This document shows positions 10,895 to 23,000 of a stretch of DNA of 64,000 nucleotides, in pieces. This DNA is from Tyto alba (lineage: Eukaryota; Chordata; Aves; Strigiformes; Tytonidae). The number at the start of each line of letters is the position of its first letter. The first letter of the stretch is position 1. The translations under genes and the position numbers were made by a program. The notes under the pieces are model-generated. The model saw nothing but the letters and a program-made list of their open reading frames with translations. It ran no database searches and was not told where the DNA came from. Where the stretch lies: NCBI RefSeq assembly GCF_018691265.1, contig NW_024881327.1:22561936-22625935 (forward strand), written 5' to 3'.

Positions 10895-13800
10895 ATCACT
10901 TGTGCCAAGTCTGGGGTATCTTGTCACTTGCCTCCACATGCAGGAGAGGAAACAAGAGGTGGCACCTGCAAATATTCTTAGCATCTCTCATCAGCACCCA
11001 CACCCCAGGAAGCAGAGGGAGAAAAGGCTTGGCACCTTCAGGTAAGAGGCATGAGATAGTTGATAGGTAAAGCAAGGAAGGGGGTTTCTCACAACATCCA
11101 GGAGCCTGACAGCTCTCCTTCCATTCTTCCCTTTTTAGAGTTGTCATTGTCAGTTGGTGGACAAATGCTCTATTTTAATGTGTGAGTACAGGTAAACTGG
11201 GTCTTACACAGCTACAGGCCCTTGAGTTTTAATAATTGTATTGTCTTGGACTCATGTTGATTCCACAGGGTGCTTTTGTTTCTCATTGCCTTTAACAGTC
11301 AGGTCACAATGTGGTCAGTGTTTATGTTTGTTGTCTTCCTGTGAGTAATCCATCTCAGGCCATAACCCAAGCATGACATAGGAATACAGTAAGTCTGAAC
11401 TGATGCTGAAGCTTTCCAGGCTGCTGCAGTAAACTACCGCTAACAGTGTTTCAAACAGTATTTGAAAATATTATGTGGTTGTGAACTTTGACTATTATAC
11501 ACTGCTACCAAGAAGGGCTGTCCTTTACACACTCGGTCAGCCTCTCAGAAGAAGCCTGACCTACACATAAACATCCTTTCAACTTTTTAATGTCCCAGCA
11601 CAGCAGAGGAGCACTGAAGGACTATTAATAGTGGCCTGGCTTGCAGGGCTCACTTCTTGCCTCACACCACAAGACTACCAAAATTATTTTTACACTAATA
11701 AAACTGCTCTACTTAAGCAACATGAGCCTGTTCCCTGAATCTCACGCTATTTGGGGTAAAAAAATCCCAAAACTAAAAACATTGCTCTTTTCTTTTTTCT
11801 CTTTAACTTCAGCCAGCTACACTTGCCATCCTCTCACATTCTGTTCCTGGGTGAGGGGGCCCCTGCACTTGCTGGACTGCCTTGCTCAAAACAGAGGGAA
11901 TCTCTCTGTCTCCAAGGGAAAACAAGGTGCATGGCTATAGCCTACATATCTGACCACAGATCGCTCATTGGTACTGCTGAAGCCCTGGGCAGTATGGTAT
12001 TTAACTAGATTACTTGTGGCTTTCCACTGGATACTGGAGAAAAATGCATGTCCCATTCATGGATCTAGTAGAGCTAGACATTTTGTACCTCCTTGATAGA
12101 GCAATTCTGGACACCTCAGGCAGTGATGAAATCTGACCTAGATCTTGGTCATCTGTAGCAAAGACAAACAGACCTTACCAATGCTGAATTATTCCCCTGG
12201 AGCCCAGTGTAATCAGATCCAAGAATGATTCCTACCCACCACAGGACTAAACACCTGAAGCAGGTGTGGGAGAATTTCAAGTCTAGTGCTCTGAACTGGT
12301 TACTGGAGGTTACAGCAGATCCTCACACACCCCTAGGGACACCACCCCCCAAACAGGCAAAGAAGAGCACAGATATGGCTCACTGCACCATTAAGAAGTT
12401 AGTTGTATAAATTACACCCCAACTATTGCACATGCCAGAAATTCTGCCTGGATTATTCCCTGGGACTCTGCTCCAGCCAGCCAGTACTCTGGGATGCACT
12501 GGAACACCTTAGCCAGCCTCACAGACTTCACCTTTTAAGATCTAAACCAGATCATGCCTTGTCACAAGGTAGTTTCATGAAGCTGTGACAGCAAAAAGAC
12601 TATTTTTATCTTTGGCAAATTAGATTTGGGATTTTCAGGAGCAGGAGAGATCCCTTCAGCAAAATAAAGCTTAATTGGGAAAAAACAGTTCGTGCTGCAC
12701 CTAGGCTGTAAGAAAAGCACTGACATACACTGAGGGTACATTGTGGGGAAAACAGCCTCAAAGCAGGTGATGCATACTGAAATGTTCCCTTCTTCTTTTC
12801 TCTCAGGATCAGATTATGGGAAAATCAGCAGTTTCAACTCCCACTCACTTACCTGCAGTGACAGGACACAAGCCAACAGATGTTGCCAACTCAAAGCACT
12901 CAGCAATCATTATGTTAAAAAACCTCACAACAATGGCTTTAAAAGCAGGATTTTAAAAAACAATAGATGTAGTCTTCTTATGTTCTGCCTTTCAAACTTT
13001 TAAACCCTTACAATCAGGTTTTATGTCTCTTCTTCATAACCATGAGGGACAGGAATTATGGATTGCCTTGTATTTTTTCAGAGGAAGCTAAAAATCTAAC
13101 ATCATTCATTCATTCATTCAAGTTACTGAGCTTTAAAAAAGAAAAGTAAAGCTGCATTAGGATGGTGAATGCTGCCATCTCTGCTTGCCATATTTCAAAA
13201 CAGTTTCCATAGACTATGCTATGGGTTAGAAAATTTATTTCCTAATGTCAGGAAGGAGAGGATGCTTGTAAACTCAGAACCTGTTTTGTTCTGCTTGTGC
13301 TGCTTTTAGAAAGCCTAACACAAAAAGCTGGGCAAACCAGACTTACTAGGTAGACGATGAGCAAAATAAAAAACAAAAGTACAATGAGATACTGATGATA
13401 GTCCTGATTAAGGTGAAGATTGGGAAGTTCTACTTCTGCCTTTCATCTCTTTTACTGCCAAAATATTGTCATCATTTGGAGGCTCTCTGGATGAAAAAAA
13501 CAAGTAGGACAGTCTAAGTCAGGCCCTCACAGGCTGCTAACTGAGCAGGAGTTAAGTGTATTTATTTCTCTTTTATGTCTGGCCCAAGAAGAGGGGGGGA
13601 AAAAAAATGTGGAACCACTGTCACTCACACTTTATACATTCAGAAGGAAGTGAATGGACAGGGATAACAAACAGCTCAGAATTCCCTCCATAGCAAAAAG
13701 CTTTTTCTATCTTTGGCTAGACTATACATGTTCTGTATGCAATAGTCTACAGGTCTCCCTTCCACCTCCACAATTGCTAAGTCCATACAGAATCATTTTT

Positions 13801-16800
13801 TACAAGACATTCGCTGTCACTACATTAGGAAAAAATGCCTTTTTGTGTAAGACCATCTGCATTCAGGACAAATTACACAGAATCAGGAGCTATGGAGGAT
13901 AAGAGAGGAAAATCACTTAGAACAGCTCTTCAAATTCAAATGGGCAATGAAAACAATCATAGCAGGTAAATGCTTCAGTCCTGTTAGAAAAAAAAAATGC
14001 ACAAAGAAATTATATGGCAATCCTGGGGGAGAGGAAACATAATTTACGAAGAAAAAGTGTAGTCTCATGGCCAGGAGAGCAGCACTGAAAATGAACACCC
14101 GACCACATTCTCCTTTTAAGTCCTGCCAATTCCTATCTCACTGAAATTATAAAGGACACCCACATAGTTTCAGGGGACATGAAGTAAGAAAGATATATAG
14201 CCCAAAGAGAAGTCACGTACTTTTGTGGCGGGGTAGGGGGGAAGGGGAGCGTAAGCCACTTCTCAGAAGGAATGCTGTGAAGGTGAGTACACCCTTCCTA
14301 GACCATGCAAAACCACCTGTTTATTTCTTACGAAGTCACAGAATAAATACAAAAAGGAAGAAAGCTTTTTTTAAACACTCAATTAAAAAAAGCACTAGTT
14401 AGAAACTGTATTTAAATTAAACTTGATTATAGGCTAACAAAGAACAACTGCAACAGTGCTACATATACATGAAACTGCAAATCTTTCCCCATGGATCCTG
14501 TGGCTTTCCTAATGAGATAAACAAATTCAACCACAAATAACAAGGGAAATGAGGCTCACTGGAGACAAGAAAAAAAGTGTGTCCCAAAGAGGGAAAATTC
14601 TGCATATAAACACATAGCACAAAGCAGGTAACTTGCCACAAAAATCTTGTTGTGTTTAACTTATAGCTGAATCCGCATTTGCCATACAGTAACAGTGAAT
14701 AAGGGAACAGGTTTTCAACTACATTTGCATTGAACTTGCTAGCTATTTGTCAGGAAATGTCAAAAAACATCAAATACACTCAACTTACAGAATCAGATTT
14801 CCATCTCATAAAAACTGAAATTACAGTATGTAGCAACAGGTTACTTCTTAGGCACTGGAAGTAATGCAGTTTGATTTTTCACTCATTAGTGTCCCATGAT
14901 TTACTACGAGATTTTCCTCTCAGACTCCTTTCTGCATGAAGGTTCTTTTCCATCTCTAGGAAGATGGGAGTTCATATTGAAAGCCTTCCCTCCAGACATC
15001 AGGGAAGTTATAAGTCTTTTTCCTACTTACCTAATAGTTTCAGAACTCACCAGAGTTCAATTATTGTTGTGACCTCCACCTGTCTGTTAAATTGGAACAA
15101 AACTCGCTGGTTAAGAAAATACTGATAAAGAAACATAGACTAATAGGCAGAGAGACAAGCATGTTCATACGCATACAAAAATTTTCCTCAGTATATCAGG
15201 ATAAAAATCAGAGCAATTAGTGGAAAAGAGTAACATAATTGTAAGAAATACACATAAGGCATTTGGGATGACAAGCAAAAACCTGAAAGCCTGAGCCCAA
15301 GTAAACATGATGCAGAGTTGGCATCTGTGTGAGACCACAGTACATTCACAGTTGCCTTTTCATTTCTGTTGCATACCCTCAGCGACCAAGAAAAAGAGAT
15401 TTGGGTATGTGAGCAGTGTCTCAGTATCTGGAGAAGCAGATACTGAGAAGGTCTGGACAGCCACAAAAACTTAGCCACAGTAACTTTACAGAGTGACAGC
15501 AGAGGAAAGTGAGGGAGTGATGAGGCAAGGCAGAAGCAGCTGAGATGCCACAACCAACACAGGGTCTCTGAACTAGGGATGCTGAGGACTGGGGGGGTCT
15601 GAGCTGGGGTTCCATCCTGTCCCTGACAGAACAGTCTAACTACTATGCCATAAGCTGAGTAGTAGAAAAGCCATTTTGAAAATATTTACTTACCTGCGCT
15701 AAAAATCTAACACTAACATTTTAGGTTTCAAAAAAGCTAATTTCAAATCGCATTTAAAATTCAGAAGTTATAATAAAAGCATTTTCAGCATGCAGTATTA
15801 AAAAAGCCAAGAATCAAATTAGCTTTTTATTTACATCTGTCATGTCACTGTGGTATGCACCATCGTGGGGATGCTTCAACACTCTCACACAACTGTTGCT
15901 GAACATTATGAAAAACCACCACAACATTCCAGTGTATGTACTTTGTCCCATTGGGGAAAAATTAAATTATAGTTTCTCTGGTTCTAACTCACATCAGATT
16001 TCACTTCTTCTGTAAATGAGTAAACAAAACTATATCAGTCTTGGCTGTTACATCAGTCAGCAGCTTAGATATTTCACAAGGGCCCCATACTTATAAATGA
16101 AAGCAAAAAAAAAAAAAAAAAGCATATAAACTATCTGTCAACTCTGCTATCAAGAGAGCTAATTCAAGTTTCTCTGGTTTGGAGAGGTATTTTTATATTT
16201 CCTAACATAAATAAACAAGACAGAAGAAAACTCCAGTGCCCAGGTTTTGCATCAGGCTCTTATGACACTAGGCTATATTCATGGACACTCAGTCTCAGCT
16301 CTACACTTTCATCTATCCTGAGCGTCTATAGGAACCGTTGTTTGTAATGATCCCCTTCAAATTTGATTGATGAAAGTGCACATTTTGCAAATGACACCTC
16401 AGCCAATCTGCCCCATCTGCATGAGAGACGGCAAATGATTTCACTCTTTAGGCATTCAAAATAAAATGCACATGCGGCAAATTCCAAGCTGGCAGGAAAA
16501 TCCAGTCATTAAAAAAGTGATTTGTTTTCTATATTTGCAAACACAAAGGCTCCATTTATTTCCATTGCCATAAAGAAAATGAACTGTTATATTTTTTTAA
16601 ACAATCATAGCCAGCACATTTTGGAAATGTTTTCATTTCAAAAATACTAACTAGCAAATTAGAGTTTAAATAGCTTTTCTAAAGTGGTACCATTTTAGAT
16701 ACAGTTTTCTGATTGATGGCATCGCTTTGCCCTGCAGAAGCAGGTTTTACTGCCTTCTGTATATACTGTAGTGATGCCCGTTTGTTGCTGGAGTCACTGA

Positions 16801-19540
16801 ATTAAAGAAGAAACCTAAACAATGTGAATTATAAATAAAATTATATTCATTAAGAAGAAGGTATATTTTACATTATGGGAGCCTGAAAAAAATCTTAATT
16901 TCTTTTAAAATTAGAAATTCGTGGTCTCTGTCCTTCAGTCTTTCCCTCTTTCTCTTCATAATGGGGGAAACAGACTAGCAAGTAAAGAAAACAGCAAACA
17001 TAATTGATATAGCCCCATCCTAAAAAACCTTATAAACATGCTTAACTTTACACAGAATGAGTTGCTTAATTGAACTCACTGGGACTACTCCCAATGCAAA
17101 AATGTAAGCATGTGTGTAATTCTTTCCAGGATCAGGATATGTAAGGGTGATCTGTAATGAAAATAAAACTCCTATTTTTTTAAAACTTTCTTAATCTACA
17201 TTTATTTTTGTGGCTATAGCAACATCTGGTGGACAAATAGCAAAATATAAAGCCTGTGCACTTCCATCATATGATGTACGTATTTTAAAATACAGACTGT
17301 TTTCACTTGCTTTTGTTTTTTAAAAGTTAACAAGAAAAAACAATTTAACTTAGATAATTTTTAATAACTTTAAAGTTACTATGTCTCTTATAAAATGCTT
17401 TATATTATTAACCAAAAGTGGTTAAGGCATCTTTGTTTCATAACATACCAAAATACTATCTTTTCCTCTCAGGCAAGTGCTTGCATACTTTGAAGTCATG
17501 GTGTATCAATGTATACTGTCCCGCTTTTACAAGAGTATACAAATACCCCACTAATGTTAAGGTTGCACAGTTAACCAGTGGAAAAAAATAAGATCCATCA
17601 CAAATAAAGTTATAAAGTTAAAGAAAACAATGAAGAACCCCTGCAGATTTGCTCTCCACAGAATCAAAGCCTAAAAAGAACCCAAAACTCCAAACTAACC
17701 AAAACACTGAAGGGCAAGTTAGCATGCAAGGGCAGCTGAGTGATCCGCATGCTGACAGGCATTCTTTTTGCTTCACTCATTTCCTCTGAGCTTTCTTCTA
17801 ATTCCTGCATAATAGCTCTCTCATTTTTCATATTCTGTTTACAAAAATGTTTGCCTTATAGGTGTATCTGTTTAGAACCAGCAAAAAAGTATTTAATGAT
17901 GAGAGCTGAATACAATTATATTTGCCAAAATTGCTTGATGCTGAGGTTAGCTTTAATTAATTTCCAAAGGGCTGGAGACATGAGAATGTAGAATAAAATA
18001 TTAATATACTAACATGTTTTAACAGTGAACAAGGCATTGTATCTACCACCAAAACCAAAGATGAAAACTAAGGAATAACCATTCTATTATTGGTTGTAAA
18101 ATTCTACGACAGAATCAAAAGGTTTCTAGAAGAAGTCAGGCAGTAATCTCTAGAAATGTGAGAAAACAAAACACACTTGAGGGTGAAGTCAAAATCAACA
18201 GATAGATTGCTAGTAGTCTGGCTAGGTATCTCAATCTTATATTTGGAAATTCAGATCTTCTCTGGTCCTTCACATAAAGTAAGATATGTGGGACCTTCAC
18301 AACCTGACTGGACACAAGGCTTTGCTAACACAATACTTCCCTGATTGCAGCCCCATGCAAAGATCAGGAGTGGCCAGCAAGCTGCCCATCATCGCCTGCA
18401 GCTTTCTGTACTATTTTTTCAGCTTTTAAGGGAAGAACTAATTGCAAGATGTAAGTTCCTGGGACTGCTGAGTCAATAAATCAAGGTCACATACTGTCTA
18501 CTGCAGCAACACTCTGCTTCAAGTTATCCACTTCCCAAACACTGACCAAGGGGATGACTGTCTTTCACTGACAGACTGCAACAGATGAAGACACTAGCAG
18601 GAAAGTCACATGCCAGAGACACAAAAAAGGTACTCTGAATACACGGCAGCAGCTTGATTCAAGTGTTGCTTTTGCTGACAAGCTTGTGCAGGTCCCTCCC
18701 AACTGCCCTCTCCCTAGTGCTCCAAAATGGGGGACTTGCCCAAATCTCCTGGAAGTCCATTACTGTTGCTTTCATTTTACATGGCAGATGTAACCACTCT
18801 AGCTTCACAGATAAAAACACAGGTTTAGTCATGTTAGGCATGTAGACAGAAATTGAAAGCATTTTGGTGAGAAGTGGCAAGGTCCTGGATCCAAAGTATC
18901 TGTGGAAGATACCCAAAGTCGTCCACAAACTCCAGGGTCATTCACTGGGACGTTACACATGCAGAGTGTTATCACTCAGCCATGATTTCAGTGATTTTAA
19001 AAGCCTTGACATAACCAAGTACAAGAGTCTAATTTCTTACTTGTAGAAGGTACCTTTGAGGTGCTGAGCACTTGCAAGCATAGACAGGTAATGAAGTCAG
19101 AAACCAAATGGAAGCAATCCAATGCAAGCATCTCTGTGTACATGTAAGACAAGATTCGATAGGGATGATATTTTTCATTTGACCAGCTAATAAAAACAGC
19201 AGATAACCTTTTAGGCACAAAACCCCTTCCATTAGTGTAAAGCTGAAACAAGAAACTAGAAGACTAAACACAGATTACTGCTCTAATTGGAAGTCTAATC
19301 ACACATGTACTAGTAAGGCCTTTTCACAAGGGAGTGGTACCTGTTGAAAAGGCAGTTAGTCAACTGTGTGAGAGAAAGGTGGTTATACCCTCACGGGAAA
19401 GCCTGAGATAGATTGTACCCTGCGGAATACCAAGTGGCTAACCGGATGGGGAAAACTGACATAAACCTCATTGTACCCCTAGTTTGGTGCACCTGGTTGA
19501 CTTACAGGCTTCATTTTCCCCCACTTGTCTTCACAGGCTT
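10895..19540. other. Long non-coding stretch upstream of FRG1
   Basis: No gene, RNA gene or clear transposable element recognised. A (CATT)n microsatellite lies at about 13103-13121, a poly-A run at about 16107-16122, and a region rich in ATTTGCA-like motifs at about 16340-16700 that might be a conserved non-coding element. All long frames here lack splice context. Confidence 0.4.
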
Positions 19541-20030
19541 CCCTTGAAGCTTTTGCTCCTGCATCAGCGCCGCCCGGTGCCCAGCCCGCGTGTAACGCCG
19601 CCCTCGCCGCCGCCACCACCGCTTAATCCACTCAGGCAAGGCTCGCAGGCCTCGGCAGAGGGCACAGGTCCAAGGGCTCTGCTGTGTGTCCATTAGATAA
19701 GCTTTTGAACACACGCAGGAACGCGTTGCTACTGCATGACGGGGGACACTGCAGGCTCTCCATTCCTTAGCGCCAGGGTCTGCAGTCCTGCAAAGCGCTA
19801 AAGCAGCCAGTGGAGCCCAGGCAGGCTTAGAAGGGGACGGTGCGAAGGGACATGCCCTTAAATGTAATTGTAAACTTTCCTTGGTTCACTTTTCCCCTCA
19901 AATTCAGAGCCCGCAGCCCGCTCCCTGCGCTGAAGGAAGGCGCTGCCGAAGCTGCCGTGTGCGCATGCTCGGCCAGCAGCGGCGCGAGGGCGGCGGAAGG
20001 TTGTCGCTGCGGGGCTTCCGTCCGCGCCCG

Positions 20031-20055
20031 CCCCGCCCCGCCCCGCCCCGCCCCG
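20031..20055 (+). repeat. (CCCCG)5 tandem GC boxes next to the FRG1 ATG
   Basis: Five exact copies of CCCCG end two bases before the FRG1 start codon. On either strand they make overlapping Sp1-type GC boxes, and they could also vary in copy number. Their closeness to the ATG implies a very short 5' UTR or a GC-box repeat inside the UTR. Confidence 0.9.
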
Positions 20056-20057
20056 GC

Positions 20058-23000
20058 ATGGCGGAGTATTCCTGTGTTAAATCCACCAAGCTTGTCCTCA
20101 AAGGGGCGAAAGAGAAGAGGTGAGGAGCGGGTTGTCCCCCACCGCCACCCCTCCTGCCCTAGGCTCGCTGTCCCGGTCGCCGCGGCGCCAGCTCGGCGGT
20201 GTCTGTGGCCGGGAAGCCCGGCCGGGCTCCCGCCGCTACTGTGGGGTCGCGTCGGAGGCTGGGGGGGGGGGGATGAGGCCCGGCCCGGCCCGGCCCGGCC
20301 CGGCCCGGCCCGGCCCCCCGGATGCGGGATGCCTGGGCACGGCAGGTTTCGGGCTGTCAGCCCCTCGCTGCCGGTTGGTGCCGGTGACCGGCTCCCGGAG
20401 GGACTGGGAGCGAGGCGGTGTGAGAGAGCCCGCTGTGGGACGGCCGGGCCCAGGCACGGCCTTACTTCTTTGCCTCTCCCCCTGCAGCAAGAAAAAGCAC
20501 AAGGAGAAGAAGAGGAAAAGGGAAGAGGATGCTGCAGAGCAACTTGATATCGTTGGTGAGCTGCTGCCCAGGAATTAGGTGGTGACAGCGTGGGAACTGT
20601 AGGGGGTGGCAGAAGCTGAAGAGGTTGTCATAGGACTTTGTAAACTAAGTGTAATCCCTGCAAAGATTTATAACTATTTCTCGCAACGTATTATTTGTAT
20701 GTTGGGATCTTCCTACACTCCAAACGGAACTTCTAACACCAATGAGATGGATTTTTCACTTATCTTTTTAGCTAAAGTATGTTCTTATATATTGTCAAGC
20801 TACATATCAGCTTGGATTTCCCAGCCCCCCACTGCCCCGTGGTATTTGCTTCAGGAGGAGAGGCTTTTTAGCACTGTAATGCTGTTATTTTATGAGTGCA
20901 TTTCTGTGTAAATGACATCTTCTGTTACTTTTCTTACCAGTTCATGTTACTAGAAAAGTTTTGTTTTCTATGATGTGTATATAGTCATAAACTAAAGCAG
21001 TGCGAGGGGAAATCATCATAGTTGCTGTGTTAAAACAAATTAAGATGTGTGAGAAAAAGGGCTGTTGTGTCTTATGCTAGAATGAAGAGGGATCCGCTAG
21101 TTTAGGCGATTAACTCCATATGTTATATAAAGATAGGGGAAAATATATTTCTGTTCAAGGCAGATTGACTTGCCAGGTTTACCATTGGAAAAAAAAAAAG
21201 ACATTGTTTTCAGGTTAATTAAAAATAGTTATTATCTTAACCAGGTAGAAAAATATATGTAGGACAATATAACAGGAAAAAATTTTTCTGTTTTAAAAAT
21301 ATAAAAGTTATCATTCTAATACATGCGTGTAGGTAGGGCTACCTTTAACTTTAGTAGAATTCTGTGAGGTGCAAACATTCAAACACAGATTGGCTTAACA
21401 ACTGAAGTCTTAAGGATTACAGCTTACATGAAGTAAATTAACAGCAGTATGAGATAGTTTATCAGTTTATGTCCTGTTGGAAAATCTAACAATTGGATAT
21501 GACCTCAAAACCGCAGGAGGCCTGGTCCAGGTCAAAAAAAAAAAAAAAAACAAAACAAAAACAAACAAAAAAACCCCCCACACCTTCCTTGCAAGGTGTA
21601 TCTTTGCTGCATCAGCTGAATGGATCAATGTACTCAGTGGACTAATACAAAGAAGTGCAGGAGCCTGTAACTAGGGATGGCAGATTGGGTGGAACAGCAG
21701 GACTTCCTGATTCAGTAGCAACACCATTTAATTGGCTCTGTACTATGAAATAATGCACAAAAATCTTGAGATAGCAATGGCAATTGTATCTTTAGATTTT
21801 CAAATCTCAGAAAAGACATAGAAATATCATCTCTTCAACTACCGTAATCAGAAGTTGTAATTAGTCTATTAACTGTCATGGCTTTGTATTTTAGGAAACT
21901 GGTGGGCTATCAGTAATTTCGGTGAAATTACAGGAACTATAGCTATAGAAATGGATAAAGGAGCTTACATCCATGCCCTCGACAATGGCTTGTTTACTCT
22001 TGGAGCACCACATAAAGGTTTGTTTCAGGAATTTTGGAAATAAGCAGTTTTAGTAATGAAAGGCATAAAAGTAACATTGTGTAAAGGCAAGCAGTTTTAC
22101 AGCTAAAAGCAGTTTATTTTAAATAATGCAATAATCCTAGCCATAGCTTGCAGATGACTTAAATCTAATGACTACCAATCAGTTTCACTTACCTAGTTTC
22201 TCACTGGTTTATGCTTACAATAAATTGAAATGCATTGGAGACTATCACCTGTTAAAAGCCATACCACTTACTGAATAAAAAGCAGTATAACTGTTATTAA
22301 GACCTATAAAATCTTTATGGTGTCTATTGAAAAGTGAAACTCAAGGCAGATGCGTTTCAAGTCTTATTGCTGCATCCTTATCTTCATATACTTGTTTTGT
22401 TGCTGCACAAGCGGGCTACTGACGTGGTGGGATAATTAGCTTGTCCTTACCTTGAATTTGAGAGCCATAAGACAGACTAGGACTGTTGCAGAACCCTGTC
22501 AGTGTGTTTCACCTCCAGGGTGAGGTCAAAGCAACAATGGAAATATTATCTCATTTTGGTTTTGACAGATGGAAAAGCTAGTAGCTTTTTAGGATACTGA
22601 ATTGTGTTCCCATAGCTGAACCATAATACATTCTGTTATGGAAAAAAATAACATTACAAGGACATTTAAGGTTTTGAAAGCCACCTGGAGAATTAAAAAA
22701 CGTTTTCAATCCTTGTATAAATAAATTTATAGTTGTCTTTATTTTGTGCCTTAAGCACTCTAAAGATTTCAGTGTAAACGAGCACCTGCATTGTTTTTTT
22801 TAAAAGCATATATTCAAAAAATGAATTTTTAGATAAATAAAGTATTGCAACTTTCTATAGAATTTATCAATGGCCTGTGGTTTTTGAAACTGTAGTATTA
22901 ACAGGCTAAAATATTGTATGTTTAATATGTCATACCTAACCAATGGAAAATTCATTCCTCAGATGATGAAGGCCCTAGTCCTCCTGAACAGTTTACAGCA

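Larger units (their letters stand above)
19550..20470 (+). promoter_or_regulatory. FRG1: CpG island promoter of FRG1
   Basis: Base composition changes abruptly from AT-rich to very GC- and CpG-rich, with a first peak around 19560-19620 and the main peak from about 19900. The island covers the FRG1 start codon and intron 1. There is no TATA box. Several CCGCCCC (Sp1-type) boxes lie directly upstream of the ATG. This is the usual architecture of a housekeeping promoter. The exact transcription start cannot be read from sequence. Confidence 0.8.

Noticed and set aside
19840..20578. Long plus-strand frames of 235 and 152 codons across the FRG1 promoter
   Set aside because: They run through the CpG island and intron 1. 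GC-rich DNA has few stops, and the real FRG1 exons use only parts of these frames.
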